Of a stretch of DNA of 64,000 nt, positions 43,580 through 52,584 are shown piece by piece. The DNA is from Fimenecus sp964540535 (GTDB lineage Bacteria; Bacillota; Clostridia; Oscillospirales; Acutalibacteraceae): assembly GCA_964540535.1 (NCBI GenBank), contig CAZIMO010000001.1:1-64000 (forward strand), in the 5' to 3' direction. The position numbers were made by a program, and so were the translations under genes. Positions within the stretch are counted from its first letter, which is position 1. Each line of letters begins with the position of its first letter. The notes beneath the pieces are model-generated. The model was not told the DNA's origin, did no database searches, and saw nothing but the letters and a program-made list of their open reading frames with translations.

Positions 43580-44911
43580 ATGAATAGTATTGAAATCAGC
43601 ACAAAATGCGGAAAAATTGTCGGTATACAAGCCGACGGGTATACAGAATTCCGTTCAATAAAATATGCAGACGCAAAAAGATGGGAGTACCCGAAACAGA
43701 TTACGGAGTGGAACGGAGTATATGACGCTACATACTTCAAGGACTGCTCTTTTCAAAGGCGGTCGTTTGAGGAGGACTCAGTATGCAATGCGTTTTATCA
43801 CAAGGAGTTTAGACGAGGACTTTCATTTACATACAGCGAAGACTGTCAATACCTTAATATATGGGCTCCCGAAAATGCAGAGAACTGCCCTGTTCTAATT
43901 TATATTCATGGCGGAAGCTTTACGGGCGGCAGCACAGATGAAGGTCATCTTAACGGCAGTGAATTTGCTAAAAACGGTGTAATTCTTGTTTCCATGAACT
44001 ACCGTCTTGGACCTTACGGCTTTTGTTCGCATCCCGATTTAAAAAACGATGAGGGTCTTTGCGGTAACTACGGACTTTACGATCAATATATTGCTATAAA
44101 ATGGGTTAAAGAAAATATTTCTGCTTTTGGCGGAAATTCAGATAAAATTACTCTTGCAGGACAAAGTGCAGGGGCTATGAGCGTTGATATTCAGATTTCA
44201 AACCCCATGTGCAAAGGCTGGTTTTCGGGCGCATATATGATGAGCGGAGCGGCTATGCAAAGAGGTCTGTTAAAGCCTTTGAAGCCGGAAAAGACCCGTG
44301 ATTTTTGGGAAACCGTTATAAAAAATGCAGGAGTTAATACAATCGAAGAACTTAAAAAAGCAGATGAAAAAACGCTATATTACGCATGGTATGACGCTTG
44401 TAACGGTTCGGCTTTTACTATGCCTTATACATTCCCTGTTTATGACGGTAAGCTTTTATGCGAGAACAGTTTTAAAATGAACAGTCTGCCCGATATTCCG
44501 TATGTTTTAGGCGTTACAATAACAGATATGATACCCATTGTTCTTAAAGGCATTACCAAAAAATGGGTAAAGTCTGCTTCTAAAAACAAGAACAAATGCT
44601 ACGCATATCTTTTTGCACGCAAATTACCCGGTGATGATAAAGGTGCATGGCATGCCTGCGATTTGCTTTACGCATTTAAAACTCTTGACTTTAATTGGCG
44701 TCCGTTTGAAAAATCCGACTATAAAATTACAGACGAAATGCACAAGTCATTATGTGCATTTGCTAAAAACGGCGACCCAAATTGCGACGCAATCCCAAAA
44801 TGGGAAAGCGGAAGTAAAAAAATAATGGTATTCGATGAAAATACGGGAATGTCCGATTGGAAAACCGCAGAGCTTATTAAAAACACATTTACAAACGGAG
44901 GATCTATCTGA
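43580..44911 (+). CDS. Type-B carboxylesterase
   Basis: 443 residues from the ATG at 43580 with GAGTGGGG upstream; a TTG two codons earlier is less likely. Carboxylesterase/lipase alpha/beta-hydrolase: oxyanion-hole IHGGSFTGG (110-117), nucleophile S196 in GQSAGAM, catalytic His in AWHACDLLYAF near the C-terminus. No signal peptide. Its TGA shares a base with the ATG of the GH31 gene (TGATG), so the two are made together; the esterase may deacylate the oligosaccharide that the GH31 enzyme then cleaves (inference). Confidence 0.9.
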   Translation: MNSIEISTKCGKIVGIQADGYTEFRSIKYADAKRWEYPKQITEWNGVYDATYFKDCSFQRRSFEEDSVCNAFYHKEFRRGLSFTYSEDCQYLNIWAPENAENCPVLIYIHGGSFTGGSTDEGHLNGSEFAKNGVILVSMNYRLGPYGFCSHPDLKNDEGLCGNYGLYDQYIAIKWVKENISAFGGNSDKITLAGQSAGAMSVDIQISNPMCKGWFSGAYMMSGAAMQRGLLKPLKPEKTRDFWETVIKNAGVNTIEELKKADEKTLYYAWYDACNGSAFTMPYTFPVYDGKLLCENSFKMNSLPDIPYVLGVTITDMIPIVLKGITKKWVKSASKNKNKCYAYLFARKLPGDDKGAWHACDLLYAFKTLDFNWRPFEKSDYKITDEMHKSLCAFAKNGDPNCDAIPKWESGSKKIMVFDENTGMSDWKTAELIKNTFTNGGSI

Positions 44912-47202
44912 TGAAGTTCAATCACAAGTTTGAATTGAGCAAAGCCGGCATTCACAGCAGGCTATATAAATGTGATAATATAAATGCGCAGATTGACTTT
45001 ATAGACAAAAGCTGTATCAGAGTTGCAATTTATAAAGATAATTCTGTAATGCTGCCTACATTTTCAGTTAATCCCAATAACAGTCATTCGTTAAACGGCA
45101 GGTCAAGGCTTGACACAAACGGTTTTTTGATGAGTACGCCCGAAATTGTATCACAGGATAACAAGGATAGTTTTATGCTTGATAACGGTATACGGGTTGA
45201 GCTTGACCTCAACAATTTTTTATTTAGCTACTTGCAAAACGGTAACTTGTTGTTTGCTGACCGCTCCCCTCTTGCATACAATTTTGAAAATGAATTCGGT
45301 ACAGGAAGCTTTCATTATATTTCAAGAGCCAACGGCGAAAAAATTTACGGATTAGGCGACAAGAGCGGCGAGCTTAACAAGACAGGCAGAGCATTTCGCA
45401 TAGAAACAACCGACTGTATGGGCTATGATGCAAAGACAAGCGACCCACTTTATAAGCATATTCCCTTTTACATCTGTGAAAATCAGAATGGCTGTTACGG
45501 AATATTCTATGACACAAGTGACACCTCATATATGGATTTTGGCAAGGAAATCAACAACTATTACAAACCGTATAAATATTTCAAAACAAATGACGACTGC
45601 CTTGTATACTATGTATTTTTCGGCACCAAACTGTCTATTTTACAGCAGTTTGCAAAGCTCTGCGGAAAACAGGCTTTCCCCCCGAAATGGAGCTTTGATT
45701 ACTGTGCCAGCACAATGGCATATACAGACGCTCCCGATTCTGAAAAGCAAATGAATGACTTTTTAAGTAGAATTAAAGAAATCGGACTTAACTGTTCGGG
45801 ATTTTATCTTTCATCCGGATACACATCTATCGGTACGCAAAGATATGTTTTTAATTGGAATACCGATAAATTTCCTAATCCGAAAAAGTTTATTGAGAAT
45901 TTTTCGCAAAACGGGATAGAGCTTATCCCCAATATCAAGCCTGCATTTTTATGCGATCACCCTATGTATGAACAGATTGCCAAAAACGGCTGGTTTGTTA
46001 AAAATCCTGACGGCACGCCCTTTATAACACGCTTTTGGGACGGTAATGGAAGCTATCTTGATTTCACAAACAAGGGCGCATTTGATTTTTGGAAGGTTCA
46101 GGTTTGTGAAAAACTGCTTGACAACGGAATAACTGCCACTTGGAATGACAACAACGAATTTGATATTAAGGATACCGACGCTGTTGCCTTTGGTTTTGAA
46201 AACGGTGCTGTGAATGCGCACCGTATACGCAGTGTACTCACCTATCTTATGGTTGAAGCTTCATATCAGGCGCAGCTTGAAAAAATGCCGAATTTGCGGC
46301 CCTTCCTTTCAACAAGAAGCGGAAACATAGGCGTAAGACGGCTTGCGCAGACTTGGTCGGGTGACAATCGCTCTGATTTTAGAGATTTAAGATACTGCCA
46401 TTATATAGGACTTACAATGTCGCTTTCAGGGCTTTACTTTTACGGTCATGATTTAGGCGGATTTTCGGGTGATATGCCCTCAAAAGAGCTTTTGTTAAGA
46501 TGGATTCAGCACGGTGTATTTGAGCCGCGATTTACCATTCATTCTTGGAATGCAGACGGCTCGGCGACAATGCCCTGGAGCTACCCCGACATAATTTCTG
46601 ATGTTAAAAAAATCTTTTCTCAAAGAAAGCTTTTAGCGCCGTATTTATATAACTGCGCTTACAATGCTGTTGAGAAAGAAATTCCCATTAACGCACCGCT
46701 CTTCTTATACTATGATGAGAATATAAAAGATAACGGCAATTCATTTATGCTTGGCAGGGATATACTTGTTACCTTTGTATTTGACGAGGGTACTGACAAA
46801 GTAAATGCATATCTGCCTAAAGGCGACGATTGGTATCTTGAAAACAAGCTTTATTCGGGCGGACAAGATATTGAACTGACTATACCTGCAAATGCGAAAA
46901 TGCCCTATTTCATCCGTTCGGGCAGTGTTATTCCCACGGATGAAGCTGAATACGGATTTAATTCAGAAAAAAAGCTTGTATTCACTGTTTATCCATTAAA
47001 ATCCGGCGAATTCAAATCCGAATTTTTTGACGACGACGGCGTGAGCTTTGAATATCAAAACAATGAATGCGTTAAGCTTGAATTTAATGTGAGCTGTACC
47101 GATGACAACGTCAGAGTTTCCTACAAAAACAACGGAAATATAAAAATTATACCCGAAATAAAACTATGTGACCTTGACGGCAGAAAGCTTATTATCGAGT
47201 AA
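44911..47202 (+). CDS. GH31 alpha-glycosidase (alpha-glucosidase/xylosidase type)
   Basis: 763 residues. N-terminal beta domain with GEKIYGLGDKSGELNKTGRAF, then a (beta/alpha)8 barrel with the nucleophile in TATWNDNNEFD and the acid/base in WSGDNRSDF, followed by GHDLGGFSGDMPSKELLLRW (read in parts) and C-terminal beta domains. No signal peptide. Not a sulfoquinovosidase: it lacks the QDW...GK block seen in the second GH31 of this window. Coupled to the esterase. Substrate unknown. Confidence 0.93.
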   Translation: MKFNHKFELSKAGIHSRLYKCDNINAQIDFIDKSCIRVAIYKDNSVMLPTFSVNPNNSHSLNGRSRLDTNGFLMSTPEIVSQDNKDSFMLDNGIRVELDLNNFLFSYLQNGNLLFADRSPLAYNFENEFGTGSFHYISRANGEKIYGLGDKSGELNKTGRAFRIETTDCMGYDAKTSDPLYKHIPFYICENQNGCYGIFYDTSDTSYMDFGKEINNYYKPYKYFKTNDDCLVYYVFFGTKLSILQQFAKLCGKQAFPPKWSFDYCASTMAYTDAPDSEKQMNDFLSRIKEIGLNCSGFYLSSGYTSIGTQRYVFNWNTDKFPNPKKFIENFSQNGIELIPNIKPAFLCDHPMYEQIAKNGWFVKNPDGTPFITRFWDGNGSYLDFTNKGAFDFWKVQVCEKLLDNGITATWNDNNEFDIKDTDAVAFGFENGAVNAHRIRSVLTYLMVEASYQAQLEKMPNLRPFLSTRSGNIGVRRLAQTWSGDNRSDFRDLRYCHYIGLTMSLSGLYFYGHDLGGFSGDMPSKELLLRWIQHGVFEPRFTIHSWNADGSATMPWSYPDIISDVKKIFSQRKLLAPYLYNCAYNAVEKEIPINAPLFLYYDENIKDNGNSFMLGRDILVTFVFDEGTDKVNAYLPKGDDWYLENKLYSGGQDIELTIPANAKMPYFIRSGSVIPTDEAEYGFNSEKKLVFTVYPLKSGEFKSEFFDDDGVSFEYQNNECVKLEFNVSCTDDNVRVSYKNNGNIKIIPEIKLCDLDGRKLIIE

Positions 47203-47212
47203 TTATAACAGC

Positions 47213-47253
47213 AAAAGGACTGTTCCGATGAAATCGGCAAAACAGTCCTTTTT
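47213..47253. terminator. Terminator between GH31 and the sulfoquinovose operon
   Basis: AAAAGGACTGTT pairs with AACAGTCCTTTT, with an inner CCGAT/ATCGG extension and a T-tail; it sits between two convergent operons and can serve both. Confidence 0.9.
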
Positions 47254-47266
47254 ATAATATATTCAG

Positions 47267-48679
47267 TTATTTATTTCTCATATTTTCAAGATTGCTGTGA
47301 AGCACAGTGAGCTGCTTTTTGGAAAGCTTATAGCAAAATGCAAGAAGTACAAACATAATTAAAAGAATTACAGCCGGTATTATGGTCGCACTGTCATAAA
47401 GCTTTGTAAGCACTTCATCAGGCTGAACAGCAAGCTTACCGTTATAGCCTATTATGCCGAGAATTGCCGAAGAGCCTGCACCCGCAATTGTCTGACCGAG
47501 CTTTCTTGCAAAGGAATAGAAGCTGTAGGATGTTCCCTCTTCTCGTCTGCCGGAAAGAAATTCCTGATAATCAATTACATCCATAACAAGCGCCCAGACC
47601 TCTAAAACAAGGAAGGTCTGACCTGCGCCCGAAAGGAAAACAAGCGCCAGGAATACATAGGGATTATTAACCAACGGCGTAAAGCGTATTAAGTACATAA
47701 TTACGTTGATAACCGCCGCAAACGCAAGACCTACCGAGCAAATTTCTTTTTTGCCCCATTTTCTTATGAGTTTACCCATAAAAGGCAGGAACATCGCCAT
47801 GGGCAGATATGTGCAGATTGTTACAATGGCATACAAGCTCGGCTTTTCATAAAAATTCTTAAAAAGATAGTTATAAACTGTCTGTGTATACATTTGGAAG
47901 CAAATAAGAAGCATTGAAACTATACACAAAATGATAAACGGTTTATTTTTAACAAGCACAGACATTGTTTTGAGAACATTGTAATTTTCCTGTTTCTGTG
48001 CAGGCGGAAGCTGTACTCTTTCTTTGGTAAGCTTAAAGTGGCCAATAAATACAAAAATTGAAACAAGGCAGAGAACACCAACCGCAAATGAGAGCTTAGT
48101 TGCGTCAAGCACCTTGGCAGATGCGCCGTCAGCACTGACAATAGTTGAATAAACAACAAGCGGAAGTAAAATTTGTGCAGGAAGTCCGCCGATACCTGCG
48201 CCGATTGATCTCCACATTGAGAGAGATGAGCGTTCAATCTCATCATCTGTGATTACAGATGCAAGAGAGCCGTAAGGAATATTTACACCTGTATAAAGCA
48301 TACCGTAAATGATATATGTAATATAGGCATAAATCAAATATTGGTTGTCAGAGAGTCCGGGTATTTTTGTAAACATAAGGAATCCCGCAACAGCCATAGG
48401 TAATGATGCCCATAAAATATACGGTCTAAATCTGCCGAATTTTGTAGGCTTTCTTGAATCAATAAAGGATCCCCACATTGGATCGTTGATTGCGTCCCAT
48501 ACACGTGCAACAATCATAAGAACCGTGATTTTACCTGCTGAAATTCCGAGAACATCCGTATAGAACATTTGCAGAAATGCAGAAACAAGACCAAAGGTCA
48601 TAAGACCGCCCATATCGCCCATTGCATAGCCTATCTTATCCCTAAATTTTATTCCGTGCGTGGCCATTTTTTCACTCAT
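47267..48679 (-). CDS. GPH-family symporter, probable sulfoquinovose/sulfoquinovosyl glycerol importer
   Basis: 470 residues from the ATG at 48677-48679, with AGGAGGG upstream; the open frame extends to 48880 but through the promoter-proximal neighbour gap only. Twelve helices; GPH signatures ARVWDAINDPMWGSFIDSRKPTKFGRFRPY (read in parts) and MDVIDYQEFLSGRREEGTSYSFYSF. In E. coli the GPH protein YihO is the predicted sulfoquinovose importer; as the last gene of a sulfoquinovose operon, this one is the obvious importer. Assignment by context. Confidence 0.85.
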   Translation of the reverse strand: MSEKMATHGIKFRDKIGYAMGDMGGLMTFGLVSAFLQMFYTDVLGISAGKITVLMIVARVWDAINDPMWGSFIDSRKPTKFGRFRPYILWASLPMAVAGFLMFTKIPGLSDNQYLIYAYITYIIYGMLYTGVNIPYGSLASVITDDEIERSSLSMWRSIGAGIGGLPAQILLPLVVYSTIVSADGASAKVLDATKLSFAVGVLCLVSIFVFIGHFKLTKERVQLPPAQKQENYNVLKTMSVLVKNKPFIILCIVSMLLICFQMYTQTVYNYLFKNFYEKPSLYAIVTICTYLPMAMFLPFMGKLIRKWGKKEICSVGLAFAAVINVIMYLIRFTPLVNNPYVFLALVFLSGAGQTFLVLEVWALVMDVIDYQEFLSGRREEGTSYSFYSFARKLGQTIAGAGSSAILGIIGYNGKLAVQPDEVLTKLYDSATIIPAVILLIMFVLLAFCYKLSKKQLTVLHSNLENMRNK

Positions 48680-48695
48680 AAATTTCCCTCCTGAA

Positions 48696-49826
48696 TTAAT
48701 TGAATGAATTATAGTTATCGGTGTTTTTCTCAAAAAAGAAATGCTTTGCGGCAAGTGCTGCAGGACCGATAAATGCAATTTTATCATTAAGCTTTGAAAG
48801 CTCAATTGTATCCGTATTAAAATTGTTGTTATATCTTTTGCACTGCCTTGACAGCTTGTCTGCAATGCTTTTATTTTCAAACAGCATACCGAAAAGGATT
48901 ATTTTATTTGCATTAAGAATTGTTGCAGTATTAGTCAAAGCGACTGCCACAAGGTCAATCTTATGGTCAATGAGATTGCATACATCTTCATTACTGCTTT
49001 TTATAATTTCTTCAAAAGTATATTTATTCTTCAGCTCCTCAATGATTGCCATTGACGACACTTCGGTTTCAAGACAGCCGTAGCGATTGCATCTGCATCT
49101 TTTGCCGTTACGGTTTATAATATAATGCCCTATTTCTGCAATGCCTGCGTCACTGCCTGAAAGCAGTTCGCCGTTTGCCGCAATAGCAGAGCCGATACCG
49201 GGTCCCCATTTGAGCAGCAAAACCGAATTTTCATATATTCTGTGACCGTAAATCAGCTCTGCCAATGCAAAAGCGCGCACATTATTATCAACAACAACGG
49301 GCAAACCGATTTTTTGCTCAAGCATTTTTATTACATATTCGTTATTCCAAAGACTTGTTTCGCCGTTTTTAACAGAACCGATAATGCAAATTGATGTGCA
49401 AAGGAATTTGCGTTTATCTCTGCCCGAACTTTCAAACAAGCTATGCGAAACAGATATAAGTCTGTCAACATTTTTTATATCCTTAAAGCTTTTGGACTCA
49501 TATATTCTGCCGTCAAGCCCCACAACCGATACCGTTATTTTATCAAGTTCAGCATTTATACCGAGTGCATAATAATCGGCAAGTCTAAGAGAGAGTAAAA
49601 TCTTTTTTCGCCCTGCCTTTACAAGAGGGTTTTCTGCTTCTCCTTTTTCTTCTATCAGCCCATCAGTTATAAGCTGACTGCAAAGCTTGGTAACCGCCGC
49701 AGGGGTAAGAGCGAGTGCTTGGGCAATATCTTTTCGGCTCATTGCTTGATTGGAATTGAGCAAATACAGAATACTGCTTATATTTCTCTCTTTTATTCTT
49801 TTATAATTTAAGCCGTTCTGCTCCAT
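48696..49826 (-). CDS. ROK-family transcriptional repressor
   Basis: 376 residues from the ATG at 49824-49826. N-terminal winged helix (NSNQAMSRKDIAQALALTPAAVTKLCSQLI, read in parts), then a ROK ASKHA domain with GLDGRIYES, KWGPGIGSAIAANGELLSGSDAGIAEIGH and the zinc-binding CRCNRYGCLETE. ROK repressors bind DNA until their sugar ligand releases them. As the seventh gene of the operon it very likely controls the promoter at 56,187-56,235, with sulfoquinovose or a product as inducer (inference). RBS overlaps the stop of the transporter gene upstream. Confidence 0.88.
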   Translation of the reverse strand: MEQNGLNYKRIKERNISSILYLLNSNQAMSRKDIAQALALTPAAVTKLCSQLITDGLIEEKGEAENPLVKAGRKKILLSLRLADYYALGINAELDKITVSVVGLDGRIYESKSFKDIKNVDRLISVSHSLFESSGRDKRKFLCTSICIIGSVKNGETSLWNNEYVIKMLEQKIGLPVVVDNNVRAFALAELIYGHRIYENSVLLLKWGPGIGSAIAANGELLSGSDAGIAEIGHYIINRNGKRCRCNRYGCLETEVSSMAIIEELKNKYTFEEIIKSSNEDVCNLIDHKIDLVAVALTNTATILNANKIILFGMLFENKSIADKLSRQCKRYNNNFNTDTIELSKLNDKIAFIGPAALAAKHFFFEKNTDNYNSFN

Positions 49827-49833
49827 AAGCACC

Positions 49834-50565
49834 TCACTTTACAAGCAGTGATATTCCGCTTATCAGCATCAAAGCATAGGTAAGCTGTAAAAATACATTC
49901 CTGCTCATTTTTTTGTAAATAAGATTTCCGACAACCAGTGCCAAGGCAAGCACTATCAGTGATACCGCAAGCATAAGAAACAAATCCGCATTAAAATATC
50001 CCGATTTAATATCGCCGAGCATAATTATTGTGTTGAGAACAATCCATACAGACGATACCGTAGCACGAAATTCACGCTTATCCTTTATAACTCCGCCGAG
50101 ATATGTAACAAGCAACGGTCCGCCGCATACGAACATACCGTGTACTATTCCAGAAGCTATAAGAAGCAATGCCGATATAACGGCAGGATATTTTTCATCC
50201 TCTTTTTTCGCGTAAAATCTGTAAGCGTTAATCACTGCGAATGCGATAACCACACTGCCGAGAATTTTATATAACAGCCCTGCCTGACCGCCGACAGCTT
50301 GGCTTAATAATGAACCTGCAACAATGCCCACAAGCATTACAGCGGTAATCTTTGCAAATTCTTTTTTGCGGACATACTTTACATCTTTGGCAACAATATA
50401 AACGGAAGCGGCGATACCGAGCACATTCAATATCGGTTTTGCCACATTATATCCCACAGTCATTACCGAAAAAGGCATAGCAAGCACAGTACCTGCAAAG
50501 CCTGTTATACACTGAATTATATTGGATAAAAAAATGATTATCAGAAAAATAATTTTATTAGACAT
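49834..50565 (-). CDS. TauE/SafE-family exporter, probable sulfonate (DHPS) efflux
   Basis: 243 residues from the ATG at 50563-50565, whose A is shared with the TGA of the isomerase gene. About eight helices with both TSUP glycine signatures (QCITGFAGTVLAMPF, SGIVHGMFVCGGPLLVTYLGG). In known sulfoglycolytic operons a TauE-type protein exports the sulfonate end product; here that would be dihydroxypropanesulfonate. Assignment by family plus context. Confidence 0.87.
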   Translation of the reverse strand: MSNKIIFLIIIFLSNIIQCITGFAGTVLAMPFSVMTVGYNVAKPILNVLGIAASVYIVAKDVKYVRKKEFAKITAVMLVGIVAGSLLSQAVGGQAGLLYKILGSVVIAFAVINAYRFYAKKEDEKYPAVISALLLIASGIVHGMFVCGGPLLVTYLGGVIKDKREFRATVSSVWIVLNTIIMLGDIKSGYFNADLFLMLAVSLIVLALALVVGNLIYKKMSRNVFLQLTYALMLISGISLLVK

Positions 50566-51905
50566 CAGTAATAAAATACCTCTATACCGAGCATATTGGC
50601 AAGCGCCTTTAACGACTGACCTGCATCGCCGTAAATAACAGCAAAATGAGGCTCCCATCCGTCTGTAACCGCTTTATTTATTATATCTGCGGCATTATTT
50701 TTTGTTTTTACAACAAGAGAAGTGCCGTTAAACTGCTTGGGCTTATCAAGAATTTCGCCCTCTGAAATGAACATTCTGAAATTGTCATTTTCATCTTTGC
50801 CAATTCTGAAAATAACTGCGTTTTCATTAGGTTTACAGCCGAAATCAAGCGTAGGACCTATTTTTCTGTTGCAATGAACATCCGCGCAAGCTCCCGTATC
50901 ATCTCTCGCAAGTGAACAAGCCGCTGTTCCGCAGTGCCAGAATGTGATTGTGTTTTCGCCCTCGTCCATAGACACGGGATCGCCGAAAAATACAGGGCCG
51001 TCGGTGAGAAACTGACCCATATACATAGATAAACCTCCATAGGTATCAGCCTCACACGCGGCAGGAATGCCCATATCATTGAGCATTGCAAGCACCGCAC
51101 ATACAGGCGTACCGAATGCTGTAAAGAAATCGGGCCAACAGCGTGACGAAACAGCGCCGATATGATTATCATTACAATAATCTGCATAAGCCTTATAAAG
51201 CCTTGCGAAATCGTTACGGTTTTTCTGCGGAATATTTTGAAGTCCGTTAATTTTATTTTCTGCGTCTGCAAGATACTCGGCAATATCCTGTTCGCTGTAG
51301 CCTTTAGCCGTATCTATAAGCTCTCTTGCCTCAATTGAATGAAGCGTAACACCAAAACTTTTAAGCATTTCAAGGTCGTAGCCTCTGCCAAATCCGAAGC
51401 CCTGAGGTGTATGTCCGATTTGAAGAAAATTAAGAGCACGCAAAGCTTTTTTCAGTCTTGCCGCCTTTATTACATCAACTATTTTTTTCTGTACTGCATC
51501 TTCGCTCGGAAGTCCGAAAATATATTCAAAACTTCTGCCGTAATTTTTCAATGTATTTCCCGCTGAAAATGCACCTGTCAGCGAATTAAGTCTTAATCTT
51601 CCGCCGTCAATAACAGGCTCACGCAAAGTCCATAAAAGCACAGGACAATTAAAACGTTTGATAATTTCACTTATGTATGCGCTGTTAGCAAAGGTTATAT
51701 TCTGCACAATCAGCAAATCGGGCTTAATTGTATCAAGAAAGGCGCTGAGCTTGTCGATCGACAGCAACATTTCATTGGGAATTTTAACACTTTCATCAAG
51801 CTCTTTAAGCATTTTTGCAGAGTTTTGAAACTCTTTTTCTGCCGATTCAAGATGAAATGTCGGCACACCTATTGGGATATACGCATATTCAAATTCATAA
51901 TTCAT
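50565..51905 (-). CDS. L-fucose/L-arabinose isomerase-like protein, probable sulfoquinovose isomerase
   Basis: 446 residues from the ATG at 51903-51905, with GAGG at 8-nt spacing. Belongs to the FucI/AraA-like isomerase superfamily: an N-terminal Rossmann-like half (PDLLIVQNITFANSAY, LLWTLREP), and a C-terminal half with SSRCWPDFFTAFGTPVCAVLAMLNDMGIPAACEAD (read in parts) and the metal-site region ITFWHCGTAACSLA. Would convert sulfoquinovose to 6-deoxy-6-sulfofructose. Function is inferred from neighbours; substrate specificity cannot be read directly. Confidence 0.8.
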   Translation of the reverse strand: MNYEFEYAYIPIGVPTFHLESAEKEFQNSAKMLKELDESVKIPNEMLLSIDKLSAFLDTIKPDLLIVQNITFANSAYISEIIKRFNCPVLLWTLREPVIDGGRLRLNSLTGAFSAGNTLKNYGRSFEYIFGLPSEDAVQKKIVDVIKAARLKKALRALNFLQIGHTPQGFGFGRGYDLEMLKSFGVTLHSIEARELIDTAKGYSEQDIAEYLADAENKINGLQNIPQKNRNDFARLYKAYADYCNDNHIGAVSSRCWPDFFTAFGTPVCAVLAMLNDMGIPAACEADTYGGLSMYMGQFLTDGPVFFGDPVSMDEGENTITFWHCGTAACSLARDDTGACADVHCNRKIGPTLDFGCKPNENAVIFRIGKDENDNFRMFISEGEILDKPKQFNGTSLVVKTKNNAADIINKAVTDGWEPHFAVIYGDAGQSLKALANMLGIEVFYY

Positions 51906-51915
51906 ACTATCAACC

Positions 51916-52584
51916 TCAATATTTAAGCTGTTTATTTTCACCGATTAAACCTGCATATGCGCCCTGCCTTATCAGCGGTTCACGGTCTTTGTGAGCGATG
52001 ACCCATTTATTCTTCTGCAAAAGCAGTTCGCTCTCACGGTTACCGTCAGCAACTCTTTTTTCAAGCGGTGTATTTGTGCCTTTGATCAGAACAACAACAT
52101 CTTTAAAGCCTTCATCGCATACCTTACAGGGGCTAAGGTGCAGTGTGGTTTGATACATTTCTATTGCCGTACCCGCAGGAACAAAAAATACCTTTTCATT
52201 GCCCACATAGAACTTATTATCCTTAATCTGCCTTTTAAGTCCGAGAACAAGCATAAAATCAGTTGCGGCAACATTTATTTCAGAGCATTTATGATATTCA
52301 AAACCGTTGTATGTACTGTTTCTGCCATTGCAATAGCCGACTTGAGCAGGCATTCCGCCATACAGTATATTCTGCACATCGTCAAACAGCTTACCCTGCT
52401 CCATTTCGCTGTCAGACGCAACATAGATATTATTCTTTTCGGGAACTGAAGTTTTATTTTTTAAATAATCGATCCACGGTGTAAAATCAAAGCCCTCAAC
52501 TACTGATCCGTATTCTTCAAATTCTTTGTCAAATACGGAATATATTTTTACATCGTTAACACTGTTCAGGTATTCAAGCATCAT
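51916..52584 (-). CDS. DUF4867-like protein in sulfoquinovose operon
   Basis: 222 residues, no signal peptide, cupin-like beta-rich pattern: YVASDSEMEQGKLFDDVQNILYGGMPAQVGYCNGRN (read in parts), then VNVAATDFML-type strand (INVAATDFMLVLG), FYVGNEKVFFVPAGTAIEMYQTTLHLSPCKV, and EPLIRQGAYAGLIGENKQ. I associate this with DUF4867, seen in Firmicute sulfoquinovose clusters; memory does not let me say whether it is an isomerase, epimerase or accessory factor. Its ATG lies 11 bp inside the end of the reductase gene (GAGAGG ribosome site), so it is tightly coupled. Confidence 0.7.
   Translation of the reverse strand: MMLEYLNSVNDVKIYSVFDKEFEEYGSVVEGFDFTPWIDYLKNKTSVPEKNNIYVASDSEMEQGKLFDDVQNILYGGMPAQVGYCNGRNSTYNGFEYHKCSEINVAATDFMLVLGLKRQIKDNKFYVGNEKVFFVPAGTAIEMYQTTLHLSPCKVCDEGFKDVVVLIKGTNTPLEKRVADGNRESELLLQKNKWVIAHKDREPLIRQGAYAGLIGENKQLKY

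Noticed and set aside
44911..47202. A second sulfoquinovosidase
   Set aside because: The barrel motifs are those of ordinary GH31 enzymes and lack the QDW...GK block present in the YihQ-like enzyme; it also belongs to a different, convergent operon.
48680..48880. 67-residue N-terminal extension of the second GPH symporter
   Set aside because: It overlaps the ROK gene in another frame; AGGAGGG marks the ATG at 48679 as the start.
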